Shown: piece after piece, positions 27,006 to 34,717 of the stretch
How positions within the stretch are numbered: the stretch's first letter is position 1
Layout of the letters: each line of letters opens with the position of its first letter
Made by a program: the position numbers and the translations under genes
Source of the DNA: Salarchaeum japonicum
GTDB taxonomy: Archaea > Halobacteriota > Halobacteria > Halobacteriales > Halobacteriaceae
Length of the DNA: 64,000 nt
Assembly (NCBI RefSeq): GCF_020614395.1
Contig: NZ_CP085324.1
Location: 1-64,000, forward strand
Direction: 5' to 3'
The notes under the pieces: model-generated
What the model saw: the letters and a program-made list of their open reading frames with translations, nothing else
What the model was told of the DNA's origin: nothing
Database searches by the model: none

Positions 27006-28130
27006 ATGGCCGAGGACCCCGAGGAGGGGATGCTGTCGTGGGACGAGACGGTGTTCCGCGACGAACACGTCTTCGAAATCGACTACGTCCCCGAGGTGTT
27101 CCGGCACCGCGAATCCCAGCTTCAGACCCTCCAGTACGCGCTCCGGCCCGCGGTCCGCGGGAACCGCCCGCTGAACGCGATGGTCAGGGGGCCGCCCGGC
27201 ACGGGGAAGACGACGGCGGTGCAGAAGCTGTTCGGGGAGCTCGGCGCGCAGACCGGCGTCCGCACGGTGCGGGTGAACTGCCAGCACGACTCGACGCGGT
27301 ACGCGGTGTTCAGCCGCATCTTCGAGGCGATTTTCGACTACGAGCCGCCTTCCTCCGGTATCTCGTTCAAGAAGCTGTTCAATCAGGTGACGGACAAGCT
27401 CGTGGAGCGCGAGGAAGTCCTGGTGGTGGCGCTGGACGACGTGAACTACCTGTTCTACGAGAACGAAGCGTCGGACACGCTGTACTCGCTGTTGCGGGCG
27501 CACGAGACCCACGCCGGCGCGAAGGTCGGCGTCATTCTCGTCTCGTCCGACCTCGACCTGAACGTTATCGAGGAACTCGACGGCCGCGTGCAGTCCGTCT
27601 TCCGTCCCGAGGAAGCCTACTTCCCCGTCTACGACCGCACCGAAATCGCGAGCATCCTCGGCGACCGCGTGAAAGCCGGGTTCCGGGACGGCGCGGTCTC
27701 GACCGAACTCCTCGACCGCGTGTCCGAGTTCACGGCGGACGCGGGCGACCTCCGCGTCGGCATCGACCTCCTCCGTCGCGCGGGCCTGCACGCGGAGATG
27801 CGCGCGAGCCCCGTCGTCGAGGAGGAGGACGTGGACGCCGTCTCCGAGGAGGCGAAACACCTCCACCTCGCCCGGCGACTGGACGGCCTCACGGAGAACG
27901 AGCGCGCGCTGATGGAGGTCGTCGCCGACCACGACGGCGAGCGCGCGGGCGACGTGTACGAGGTCTTCTCCGAGCGCACCGACCTCGGGTACACGCGGTA
28001 CACGGAGATCGTGAACAAGCTCGACCAGCTCGACCTCATCCGCGCGGAGTACGAGAGCCTGGAGGGCCGCGGGCGTTCGCGCGTGCTGAGCCTCGAACAC
28101 GACCCGGGCGCGGTTCGCGAGCGCCTGTAG
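27006..28130 (+). CDS. Orc1/Cdc6 family replication initiator
   Basis: A 374-residue Orc1/Cdc6 protein: an AAA+ ATPase with Walker [10 protein letters not shown] (62-70) and Walker [10 protein letters not shown] (139-147), an arginine-finger region, and a C-terminal winged-helix domain (about 290-360) with the [20 protein letters not shown] recognition segment. These proteins bind origin repeats and recruit MCM. Haloarchaea carry many paralogues, some not linked to origins; no origin-like repeats are visible next to this gene. The gap to the upstream MutS-like gene is 44 bases, so they may form one unit. Confidence 0.93.
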   Translation: MAEDPEEGMLSWDETVFRDEHVFEIDYVPEVFRHRESQLQTLQYALRPAVRGNRPLNAMVRGPPGTGKTTAVQKLFGELGAQTGVRTVRVNCQHDSTRYAVFSRIFEAIFDYEPPSSGISFKKLFNQVTDKLVEREEVLVVALDDVNYLFYENEASDTLYSLLRAHETHAGAKVGVILVSSDLDLNVIEELDGRVQSVFRPEEAYFPVYDRTEIASILGDRVKAGFRDGAVSTELLDRVSEFTADAGDLRVGIDLLRRAGLHAEMRASPVVEEEDVDAVSEEAKHLHLARRLDGLTENERALMEVVADHDGERAGDVYEVFSERTDLGYTRYTEIVNKLDQLDLIRAEYESLEGRGRSRVLSLEHDPGAVRERL

Positions 28131-28167
28131 TGAGTGTTTTTTGCCGGCGGAGTTCGACCACCCACGT

Positions 28168-28845
28168 ATGAGTGACACGCAGGCGTTGAAGCGACGCGCG
28201 GGCGAGTCCGCCGCGAACCTCGTGGAGGACGGGATGGTCGTCGGTCTCGGCACGGGAAGCACGGCCGCGGAAGCAATCCGAGCGCTCGGCGACCGCGTCG
28301 ATGCCGGACTCGATATCGCGGGCGTCCCGACCTCGTATCAGTCCCGCGAACTCGCACGCGAGGCGGGCGTCCCCCTCACCACGCTCGCCGACGTGGACAC
28401 GCTCGGCATCGCCATCGACGGCGCAGACCAGATAGTGGGCGCAGACCTCGTGAAGGGCGGCGGCGCGGCGCACGCCCGCGAGAAGTACGTGGACGCCGCC
28501 GCGGAGCGCTTCGTCGTCGTCGCCGACCCCTCGAAAACCGCATCGGTGCTCGACCACCCCGTGCCCGTGGAGGTGTTGCCGGACGCGAAACCCGTCGTCG
28601 CGGACACCGTCCGCAACCTCGGCGCGGAACCCTCGCTCCGGGAGGCCGAGCGGAAGGACGGCCCGGTCGTCACCGACAACGGGAACCTCGTGTTGGACTG
28701 CGACTTCGGCGAGCTCCCGAACCCCGGGGCGACCGCGCTCGACCTCGACGCGGTTCCGGGAATCGTCGAACACGGCGTGTTCCCGTCGATGGCGGACGAG
28801 GTACACGTGGGAACCGAGGACGGCGTGACGGTCGAGTACCCGTAG
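28168..28845 (+). CDS. rpiA: Ribose 5-phosphate isomerase A
   Basis: A 225-residue RpiA that interconverts ribose 5-phosphate and ribulose 5-phosphate, supplying ribose for nucleotides and PRPP. Hallmarks are [12 protein letters not shown] (about 28-39), IDGADQIVG (about 84-92) with the catalytic aspartate, [12 protein letters not shown] with the catalytic lysine/glutamate, and [14 protein letters not shown] near the C-terminus. Length is normal. The ATG at 28168 is preferred over an upstream in-frame codon that would extend into the preceding gap. It is 37 bases from orc/cdc6 on the same strand. Confidence 0.97.
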   Translation: MSDTQALKRRAGESAANLVEDGMVVGLGTGSTAAEAIRALGDRVDAGLDIAGVPTSYQSRELAREAGVPLTTLADVDTLGIAIDGADQIVGADLVKGGGAAHAREKYVDAAAERFVVVADPSKTASVLDHPVPVEVLPDAKPVVADTVRNLGAEPSLREAERKDGPVVTDNGNLVLDCDFGELPNPGATALDLDAVPGIVEHGVFPSMADEVHVGTEDGVTVEYP

Positions 28846-28889
28846 CCCGGGCTACGCGGCGCGAAAAATACGAAAGGAACGAAGCCTGT

Positions 28890-29057
28890 TTAGAGGTCTC
28901 GCGGCTGAACGGTCTTGCGACCGTTCTCCTCGGCGCGGCGCGCCGCGTCGGCGAGAATCTCCTCGACTTCCTCGTCGAGGGCGTCGTAGAAGTCCGAAGC
29001 AACGTTCTTGTCGTCGAGCGCTTCCTTCACTGCGGCTTTGACGATGAGGTCTGCCAT
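28890..29057 (-). CDS. Short histone-fold (DUF1931-like) protein
   Basis: A 55-residue, highly charged helical protein beginning MADLIVKAAVKEALDDKN and ending RKTVQPRDL. The pattern of a central long helix (about 22-44) followed by a basic loop (NGRKTVQPRDL) corresponds to half of the archaeal histone/DUF1931 fold. It lacks the second half, so it would have to dimerise to form a DNA-binding unit. It has its own TATA element at leaderless spacing, faces rpiA convergently, and is too short to be found by length-filtered gene searches. Role as a nucleoid protein is inference. Confidence 0.8.
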   Translation of the reverse strand: MADLIVKAAVKEALDDKNVASDFYDALDEEVEEILADAARRAEENGRKTVQPRDL

Positions 29058-29080
29058 ACACGCCGTTTTTTCCCGCCCCG

Positions 29081-29088
29081 CTTAATAA
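29081..29088 (-). promoter_or_regulatory. TATA box of the short histone-fold gene
   Basis: Reads ttattaag on the minus strand, 24-31 bases upstream of the ATG at 29057. Confidence 0.55.
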
Positions 29089-29232
29089 GACTTCCCATAA
29101 GAGAACGGCCACACCGGCCTCACTGGGGCGGTTTTCGCCAGAATTCGACCCTATCCACCCCGTCGAATATACCTCCATCGGCTCGCAGGAGGAACGGAAA
29201 CCCCCAAGCCCGCGGGACGCGACGACTCGGCC

Positions 29233-29472
29233 GTGTCCCACTACGTCTACGTGCTCGAATGCGCCGACGGCACGTACTACACGGGCTACACCACCGACGT
29301 GGAGCGCCGCGTCGCCGAACACGACGCCGGCGACGGCGCGAAGTACACCCGCGGCCGCACGCCCGTCACCCTCCGGCACGTCGAGGAGTACGACACGAAG
29401 TCCGCCGCGATGAGCCGCGAGTACGAGATAAAACAGCTCTCCCGCCGACGGAAGGAACGGCTGGTGGAGTGA
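29233..29472 (+). CDS. GIY-YIG nuclease superfamily protein (UPF0213-like)
   Basis: A 79-residue protein consisting of one minimal GIY-YIG domain: [17 protein letters not shown] (4-20), the arginine in VERRVAEH (24-31), the glutamate in [20 protein letters not shown] and a basic end SRRRKERL. This family of small single-domain proteins is widespread, with poorly known DNase or repair roles. The start is GTG at 29233. It stands alone between the histone-fold gene and the phosphohexomutase. Confidence 0.9.
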   Translation: MSHYVYVLECADGTYYTGYTTDVERRVAEHDAGDGAKYTRGRTPVTLRHVEEYDTKSAAMSREYEIKQLSRRRKERLVE

Positions 29473-29533
29473 CCGGCATCCCGCGTGGGGTGTGAAGCGA
29501 GGCGTTTTACGGGGTGGCGGTGAGAGTCCCGGT

Positions 29534-30910
29534 ATGGACGAAATCGCGTTCGGAACCGACGGCTGGCGGGAGACGCTGGACGTGTTCACGGACGACCGGG
29601 TGCGGATGGTCGCGCAGGGCGTCGCCACCTACCTCGACGAGGCGGGCCGGAGCGGGGAGACGGTCGCGGTGGGGTACGACGCGCGGGAGACCTCGGAGGG
29701 GTTCGCGGACGAGGTGGCGCGGGTGTTGGCGTCGAACGGCTTCGACGTACTGCTGCCGGAGCGGGACTGTCCGACGCCGCTGGTGGCGCACGCCATCGTG
29801 GAGCGCGACCTCGCGGGCGCGGTGGTCATCACGGCCTCCCACAATCCGCCCGAGTACAACGGCGTGAAGTTCATCCCGGCGGACGGCGCGCCCGCGCTCC
29901 CCGAGGTCACGGAGGCCATCGAGTCACACCTGGACGAGCCGACGGTGAAGCCCGAGGCGGACTGGGGCGAGGTCGAGGAGGTGGACTTCGTGAGTCCCCA
30001 CCGCGAGCACGCGCTCGACCTCGTGGACGCCGACCTCTCGGGGCTGACGGTGGTGTACGACGCGATGCACGGGAGCGGCCGCGGCGTCACCGACGAACTC
30101 CTGCGCGCCGCGGGCGCGGAAGTGATTTCGCTCCGGGACGAGCGCGACCCGGACTTCGGGGGAACGCCGCCCGAACCCGACTACGCGAACCTCGAAGGCC
30201 TCGAAATCGCCGTGGACGAGTACGACGCCGACCTCGGCGTCGCGAACGACGGGGACGCGGACAGGGTGGCGGCGGTCGCGCCCGACCGCGGCTACCTCGA
30301 CGGGAACCAGTTCTTCGCCCTGCTCTACGACTACCTGCTCGAAACCCGCTCGGGGCCGGCGGTGCGCACGGTGTCCACGACGTTCCTCGTCGACCGCATC
30401 GCGGAGGCGCACGACGCCGACGTGGTCGAAGTGCCGGTCGGGTTCAAGTGGGTGGCCGAGGCGATGGGCGACCACGACGCGCTCGTCGGCGGCGAGGAGT
30501 CCGGCGGGTACTCGGTTCGCGGGCACGTCCGGGAGAAGGACGGCGTGCTGATGGCGCTGTACGCCGCGGCCGCCGCGAACGACGGCGGTATCGACGAGCG
30601 CCTCGACCGCATCAGCCAGGAGTACGGCGACATCCACCAGGAGAAGACGAGCCTCGACTGCCTCGAAGAGCGCAAACAGCCGGTGCTCCGCGAGCTCGCA
30701 GACCGCCTACCCGAGACGGTGGCGGGCGAGCGCGTGGAGCGCGTGAACGACGCGGACGGCTTCAAAATCCTGCTCGCTGACGGGTCGTGGCTGCTCGTCC
30801 GGCCGTCGGGGACGGAGCCGAAGATGCGGGTGTACGCCGAGGCCGGGAGTCAGGAGCGCGTCGCGGAACTGCTCGACGCGGGCCGCGACCTCGTCGAACC
30901 CCTCATCTGA
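29534..30910 (+). CDS. Phosphohexomutase (phosphoglucomutase/phosphomannomutase family)
   Basis: A 458-residue alpha-D-phosphohexomutase. It has the phosphoserine loop TASHNP (100-105, S102), the metal loop DGDADR (239-244), the sugar-specificity loop GGEESGGY and the phosphate-binding loop RPSGTEPK near the C-terminus. The GEESGG sequence fits glucose- or mannose-phosphate mutases rather than typical bacterial GlmM, but the substrate cannot be fixed. The likely role is in sugar-nucleotide supply for S-layer glycosylation. The ATG at 29534 begins MDEIAFGTDGWR, the standard opening. It overlaps by 8 bases the convergent GNAT gene. Confidence 0.93.
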   Translation: MDEIAFGTDGWRETLDVFTDDRVRMVAQGVATYLDEAGRSGETVAVGYDARETSEGFADEVARVLASNGFDVLLPERDCPTPLVAHAIVERDLAGAVVITASHNPPEYNGVKFIPADGAPALPEVTEAIESHLDEPTVKPEADWGEVEEVDFVSPHREHALDLVDADLSGLTVVYDAMHGSGRGVTDELLRAAGAEVISLRDERDPDFGGTPPEPDYANLEGLEIAVDEYDADLGVANDGDADRVAAVAPDRGYLDGNQFFALLYDYLLETRSGPAVRTVSTTFLVDRIAEAHDADVVEVPVGFKWVAEAMGDHDALVGGEESGGYSVRGHVREKDGVLMALYAAAAANDGGIDERLDRISQEYGDIHQEKTSLDCLEERKQPVLRELADRLPETVAGERVERVNDADGFKILLADGSWLLVRPSGTEPKMRVYAEAGSQERVAELLDAGRDLVEPLI

Positions 30911-31280
30911 GCGTCCCGCGGTAGCGGTCTCCCCGTTCCTCGATGTCGAAGCCGAGCGACGCGTAGAACGGCCTGACTTCGCGGCGGAAGTCGGCGGTGA
31001 GCGGCCGCCAGCGCTCCGCCGCGGACTGGACGAGGCGGGAGCCGATGCCGGCGTCCCTGCGGGCGCGACGGACGGCGATTGCCTCGACGTGCGCGCCGGT
31101 CTCCCGGGGGAGGGTGAGGAGCGCGCCGACGACGCGGTGGTCGTCGTCCGCGACGAACACGCCGCCCGCCGCGATGCGTCGCTCGACGGTGTCGCTGTCC
31201 ACATCGAGCATCGCGCCGTCCAGCACCCGCATCACGCCGAGGTGGTCGCGGGCGACCGCGCGTCTAACGCTGACCGCCAC
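30903..31280 (-). CDS. GNAT family N-acetyltransferase
   Basis: A 125-residue GNAT protein; the acetyl-CoA loop RRARRDAGIGSRLVQSA (about 71-87) has the R/Q-x-x-G-x-G/A pattern, and FYASLGFDIEERG near the end is the usual final strand-helix. The substrate (amine, peptide or antibiotic) is unknown. Translation appears to begin at a GTG (31280) that lies inside the end of the SAMP2-like gene, a 17-base overlap, so the two are cotranscribed. A later in-frame ATG at codon 17 is possible. Confidence 0.82.
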   Translation of the reverse strand: MAVSVRRAVARDHLGVMRVLDGAMLDVDSDTVERRIAAGGVFVADDDHRVVGALLTLPRETGAHVEAIAVRRARRDAGIGSRLVQSAAERWRPLTADFRREVRPFYASLGFDIEERGDRYRGTLR

Positions 31281-31467
31281 GGATGAGCCGGAGAACCTTC
31301 ACGGAGTCCGTTTCGACGGGCTGGTCTTCCGGGACGGGCCGACCGTCCACCATCACCGACACCTCGTGGGGGCTGAGGCCGACGCGGTCGAGGAGGTCGG
31401 CGTACGTCGCGTCCGAGACGTCGAACTCGTGGGTGTCGTCGCCCACGACTTCGACCGTGACGTGCAT
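31264..31467 (-). CDS. samp2: SAMP2-type ubiquitin-like protein with Gly-Gly-Gln-Arg end
   Basis: A 67-residue beta-grasp protein close to haloarchaeal SAMP2, which is both a protein modifier and a sulfur carrier for tRNA thiolation. The fold segments MHVTVEVVGDD, SPHEVSVMVDGRPVPED and VKVLRLIRGG are typical. SAMP2 normally ends in the diglycine that is activated by UbaA; here two extra residues (QR) follow it, so a protease (JAMM/MPN type) would have to trim it before activation. The stop overlaps the GNAT gene by 17 bases. Identification is firm; the need for processing is inferred. Confidence 0.88.
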   Translation of the reverse strand: MHVTVEVVGDDTHEFDVSDATYADLLDRVGLSPHEVSVMVDGRPVPEDQPVETDSVKVLRLIRGGQR

Positions 31468-31474
31468 ACCGGGG

Positions 31475-32482
31475 TTAGGCCGCGGGCCCGTTTGAGGGTG
31501 TCGCGTCCGCGTCGCCGTCCCCGCCGCGGCGGGCGCGATACGCGCCGACGAGCGCGCGGACGAGCGCGCCGACGCCGACGAGGAACACCGCGAGCTGGAC
31601 GAGTGCGCCGACGAGCGGCGCGAGGTCGAGAACGCCGACGAGGAGGACGCCGACGAGGAGGGCGAGCCAGCGGTTCTCCATCTCGCGAATCGAGAGGATG
31701 TACCGGCCGAGCGCGTAGTTCCCGGCGACAAACCCGACCGTGAGGAGGACGGCGTACGCGACGACCCCGAGGATGGTGACGGGGATGCCGATGAGCGTGA
31801 ACGCGACGAGTATCAGGAGGAGGGGGACGCCGACGAGGAAGCCGACGGCGACGAGCGCGGCGCGGCCGGGCGCGTCCACGGCGGCGTCCGCGACCCGGTC
31901 GGTGAATCGGGGGAGGACGGCGACGAGGAGCGCGCCGACGACGAGCGTGGAGAGGACGCCGGAGACCGCGCCGACCCAGTCGGGGATGGCGGGGAGCGGG
32001 CCGAACCCGCCGGTGCCCTGGACGACGCCGCCCTCGACGGTCGCGCCGGGCGCGCTGACGAGGTCGCCGTCGTAGGAGAGCGTGCCCGCGACGACGGCGG
32101 TGTCGGTGAGCGTGACGGTGTCCGCGGCGGCGTTCACGTCGCCGCCGACGCGTCCGGCGATGGTGACCGTGCCGCCGGCGGCGGTGAGGTCGCCCCGGAC
32201 GACCGCGCCGTCGTCGATTTCGACCGTCCCGCCGAGCGCCGTCACGTCGCCCGTGACGGTGCCGTAGACGACGACGGTGCCGCCGAGCGCCGTCACGTCA
32301 CCGTCCACCGTGCCGTGAACGACGACCGCGCCGCCGAACGCGGTGAGACCGTCCACCGTCTCGTTCTCCGCGACGACGACCGTGTCGCCCGCGCGGGTGT
32401 CCGCGGCGGCGCTCCCGGGGACGACCGCGAGCGCGAGCACCGCCACGAGGAGGAGGGCCAGCAGACGCTGTGTGCGTGCCAT
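31475..32482 (-). CDS. Bactofilin-like polymer-forming domain with membrane C-terminus
   Basis: A 335-residue exported/membrane protein. It has an N-terminal signal peptide ([21 protein letters not shown]). Residues about 35-150 are stacked beta repeats ([26 protein letters not shown] and similar), the right-handed helix seen in bactofilins and other polymer-forming domains. The C-terminal half has about four to five membrane helices (from about 165 on) and ends in a hydrophilic Asp/Gly-rich tail. It is likely a scaffold or envelope-associated protein; no enzyme motif is seen. It lies just upstream of SAMP2 with a 7-base gap, so they are probably cotranscribed. Confidence 0.8.
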   Translation of the reverse strand: MARTQRLLALLLVAVLALAVVPGSAAADTRAGDTVVVAENETVDGLTAFGGAVVVHGTVDGDVTALGGTVVVYGTVTGDVTALGGTVEIDDGAVVRGDLTAAGGTVTIAGRVGGDVNAAADTVTLTDTAVVAGTLSYDGDLVSAPGATVEGGVVQGTGGFGPLPAIPDWVGAVSGVLSTLVVGALLVAVLPRFTDRVADAAVDAPGRAALVAVGFLVGVPLLLILVAFTLIGIPVTILGVVAYAVLLTVGFVAGNYALGRYILSIREMENRWLALLVGVLLVGVLDLAPLVGALVQLAVFLVGVGALVRALVGAYRARRGGDGDADATPSNGPAA

Positions 32483-32571
32483 ACGGGGAGTGAGGTCGCC
32501 CGAGGAGATAAGCGTTCGTCGCGCGACAGGACTGGCGCGTGCGAGCACGCGACCCACCGGGGTCTCGCGGA

Positions 32572-32579
32572 ACTTAAGG
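32572..32579 (+). promoter_or_regulatory. TATA element of rfcA
   Basis: The sequence acttaagg lies 24-31 bases upstream of the ATG at 32603, consistent with leaderless transcription and with choosing that start. Confidence 0.5.
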
Positions 32580-32602
32580 CGCGCCCGCACCTCCCCCAAG
32601 GC

Positions 32603-33565
32603 ATGAGTGAGAGCGCGGGCCGCCAGGAGATCTGGGTCGAGAAGTACCGACCCGAGCGCCTGGAGGACGTCGTCGGCCACGAGAACATCATCTCCCGCAT
32701 CGAGAGCTACGTCGAACAGAACGACCTCCCCCACCTCCTGTTTGCCGGGCCGGCGGGCGTCGGAAAGACCGCGACGAGCGTGAGCATCGCGAAGGAAGTG
32801 TACGGCGACGACTGGCGCGAGAACTTCCTCGAACTCAACGCGAGCGACGAACGCGGCATCGACGTGGTGCGCGACCGCATCAAGAACTTCGCGCGCGCGA
32901 GTTTCGGCGGCTACGACTACCGCATCATCTTCCTCGACGAGGCGGACGCCTTGACGAGCGACGCGCAGTCCGCGCTCCGCCGGACGATGGAGCAGTTCTC
33001 CAACAACACCCGCTTCATCCTCTCCTGTAACTACAGCTCGCAGATTATCGACCCCATCCAGTCGCGGTGTGCGGTGTTCCGGTTCAGCCAGCTCAGCGAC
33101 GACGCCGTCGCCGCGCAGGTGCGGAACATCGCCGAACGGGAGGGTATCGAGTACACCGACGACGGCGTGGACGCGCTCGTGTACGCCGCGGACGGCGACA
33201 TGCGCCGCGCCATCAACAGCCTGCAGGCCGCCGCCGCGACCGGCGAGCGCGTCGAGGAGGACGTCGTGTACGGAATCACCGCGACCGCGCGCCCCGAGGA
33301 AATCGAGGAGATGGTCACTTCGGCCATCACCGGCGACTTCGTCGCCGCGCGCAGCGTCCTCGACGAGATGCTCACCGAACGCGGCCTCGCCGGCGGCGAC
33401 ATCATCGACCAACTCCACCGCTCCGTCTGGGAGTTCGAGCTAGAGGAAGAGGCCGCCGTCCGCCTCATGGACCGCGTCGGCGAAGCCGACTACCGCATCG
33501 CCGAAGGAGCCAACGAAAAAGTCCAGTTAGAGGCACTGTTGGCCTCCGTCGCACTCGAAAACTAA
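32603..33565 (+). CDS. rfcA: Replication factor C small subunit RfcA
   Basis: A 320-residue catalytic clamp-loader small subunit. It shows [17 protein letters not shown] (11-27), Walker A GPAGVGKT (about 49-56), Walker [22 protein letters not shown] and the SRC motif in IQSRCAVF. No intein is present, though rfc small-subunit genes of archaea often carry one. It partners with RfcB (in this window) and the large subunit to load PCNA. The last 15 codons use unusual synonymous codons (TTA, TTG, GCA), and the same peptide [15 protein letters not shown] is encoded again 62 bases beyond the stop with more typical codons; see the repeat feature. Confidence 0.97.
   Translation: MSESAGRQEIWVEKYRPERLEDVVGHENIISRIESYVEQNDLPHLLFAGPAGVGKTATSVSIAKEVYGDDWRENFLELNASDERGIDVVRDRIKNFARASFGGYDYRIIFLDEADALTSDAQSALRRTMEQFSNNTRFILSCNYSSQIIDPIQSRCAVFRFSQLSDDAVAAQVRNIAEREGIEYTDDGVDALVYAADGDMRRAINSLQAAAATGERVEEDVVYGITATARPEEIEEMVTSAITGDFVAARSVLDEMLTERGLAGGDIIDQLHRSVWEFELEEEAAVRLMDRVGEADYRIAEGANEKVQLEALLASVALEN
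33518..33565 (+). repeat. rfcA terminal 48 bases, copy 1 (inside rfcA)
   Basis: Encodes [15 protein letters not shown] plus stop TAA. Aligned to copy 2 (33628-33675) it differs at 7 of 48 positions, and every difference is synonymous, including TAA versus TAG. Codons here (TTA, TTG, GCA) are rare in this genome. Confidence 0.9.
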
Positions 33566-33584
33566 TCCACGCTTTTAGCGGAGG

Positions 33585-33616
33585 TTTTCCGGCCGAGCGA
33601 ACGCGAGGCCGGAAAA
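33585..33616 (+). terminator. Hairpin after rfcA
   Basis: TTTTCCGGCC (33585-33594) pairs perfectly with GGCCGGAAAA (33607-33616) across a 12-base loop, 19 bases after the rfcA stop. It lies between the two copies of the rfcA tail and may be the terminator. Confidence 0.5.
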
Positions 33617-33627
33617 AGTCCGTGCAG

Positions 33628-33675
33628 AAAGTCCAGCTAGAAGCGCTGCTCGCGTCCGTCGCACTCGAAAACTAG
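33628..33675 (+). pseudogene. Duplicated 3' end of an rfcA gene (copy 2, untranslated remnant)
   Basis: Encodes the same 15 residues [15 protein letters not shown] and a TAG stop, but is out of frame with rfcA and has no start codon. Its codons (CTA, GAA, GCG, CTC, GCG) are closer to genome preference than those in the active gene. With only synonymous differences from copy 1, both copies evolved under coding constraint and must derive from two rfcA alleles. The likeliest history is recombination or integration that replaced the 3' end of rfcA and left the displaced end behind. No integrase or other element gene is present in the 60 bases between. Confidence 0.75.
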
Positions 33676-33696
33676 GGTTTCGGTTCTCCGTCTGTT

Positions 33697-34125
33697 CTAT
33701 TCGACGAGGTCGCTGAGCGGGTCGTCGGGGACGGTGTGGTGGACGTCGCCGTAGAGGACTTCGGAGCACTCGGCGACGAAGCCGATGAGGCGGGAGCCGG
33801 TCTCGTAGTCGAAGGTGAACGCGACGCCGCCCTGGGGGTCGGTGGGGTCGCGGAGGTTGAGGATGAGGCCGATGTCGAAGAGGTGGAGGGAGGCGGTGAG
33901 GGAGGTGAGTTCGACTTCGTCGTCGCCGCGTTGGACGAGTTCGCGGTACTCGTTCTGGTAGAGTTCGACCATGAGTTCGCAGCGTTTCTGGACGAGGTCG
34001 CGGGGGAGGTCGTCGCGGACGTACGAGAACGTCACCTCCTCGCCCTGGTAGTCGAAGACGAGGCGGAGGTTCGGCCCGAGGCGCTCCCGGAGATGGGTGG
34101 TGAGCGCGGCGGTATCACGGGACAT
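33697..34125 (-). CDS. Conserved haloarchaeal protein, unknown function (paralogue of the protein at 54.4 kb)
   Basis: A 142-residue soluble acidic protein with alternating helix/strand pattern. The segment LRLVFDYQGEEVTFSYVRDDLPRDL and a C-terminal LIGFVAE...SEVLYGD pattern resemble the protein encoded at 54414-54797, which has LYLRDDLEQD at the same place. This looks like a haloarchaea-specific family (possibly DUF7522); no catalytic motif is seen. It starts MSRDTAALTTHL at 34125. It converges with the rfcA end region. Confidence 0.7.
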   Translation of the reverse strand: MSRDTAALTTHLRERLGPNLRLVFDYQGEEVTFSYVRDDLPRDLVQKRCELMVELYQNEYRELVQRGDDEVELTSLTASLHLFDIGLILNLRDPTDPQGGVAFTFDYETGSRLIGFVAECSEVLYGDVHHTVPDDPLSDLVE

Positions 34126-34211
34126 ACAGGAGTGAGGGGCGCGAGAGGGAAAACTGTACGCCACGGTTCGACCCGTCCGGGGCTGTGGCGGTGCGAACGG
34201 CGGGAGACAGG

Positions 34212-34688
34212 TCAGTTCAGTCGGTAGAACTCGTAGTTGAGGAACGCGGCGAAGGACACCCAGGCGAGGTAGGGGACGAGGAGGATGGCGGCGGTGCGGT
34301 TCACCCGGGAGAACGCGGCGATGGTGGCGACGATGAGCGCCCAGAGGCCGGCGATGACGGCGAGGCCGCCCGCGATGTTCTCGCCGCCGAAGAAGACGAG
34401 CGTCCACGCGACGTTGAGCGCGTACTGCGCGACGAACAGCCCGAACGCGAGTTCGCGCTCGCGGCCGCGGCCGTCGCGGAGGACGAGGTAGGCGGCGACG
34501 CCGAGCAGGAAGAACAGCGTCGTCCAGACGGGGCCGAACACCCAGTTCGGCGGCGCGAACGCGGGCCTGACGAGCGTCGCGTACCACGACCCGCTGCCGG
34601 TCGCGGTGACGAGCGCTGGCGCGGCCCCGACGGCTTCGCAGACCAGGACGGCGAGCGCGAGTCCGGGGAGGTCGTCGCGGGAGAACAT
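34212..34688 (-). CDS. tspO: TspO/MBR family membrane protein
   Basis: A 158-residue five-helix TspO-family protein. Conserved features include WYATLVRPAFAPPNWVFGPVWT, ALNVAWTLVFF and the final LVPYLAWVSFAAFLNYEFYRLN (the usual WxxFAxxLN motif). Family members bind tetrapyrroles or cholesterol and act in oxidative or stress responses; carotenoid or porphyrin handling has been proposed in microbes. A start at 34688 gives MFSRDDLPGL. It is 29 bases downstream of the hydroquinone-reductase-like gene on the same strand, so the two may be cotranscribed. Confidence 0.92.
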   Translation of the reverse strand: MFSRDDLPGLALAVLVCEAVGAAPALVTATGSGSWYATLVRPAFAPPNWVFGPVWTTLFFLLGVAAYLVLRDGRGRERELAFGLFVAQYALNVAWTLVFFGGENIAGGLAVIAGLWALIVATIAAFSRVNRTAAILLVPYLAWVSFAAFLNYEFYRLN

Positions 34689-34717
34689 ACGCTCCCGTTG
34701 GCGCGCATCCCCCTAAG

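Noticed and set aside
27006-28167. A replication origin beside the Orc1/Cdc6 gene
   Set aside because: The flanking gaps are only 44 and 37 bases and hold no origin-recognition repeats or AT-rich unwinding region.
33566-33675. C-terminal extension of RfcA through the second copy of its tail
   Set aside because: The copy is in a different frame from rfcA and follows an in-frame TAA; it has no start codon of its own.
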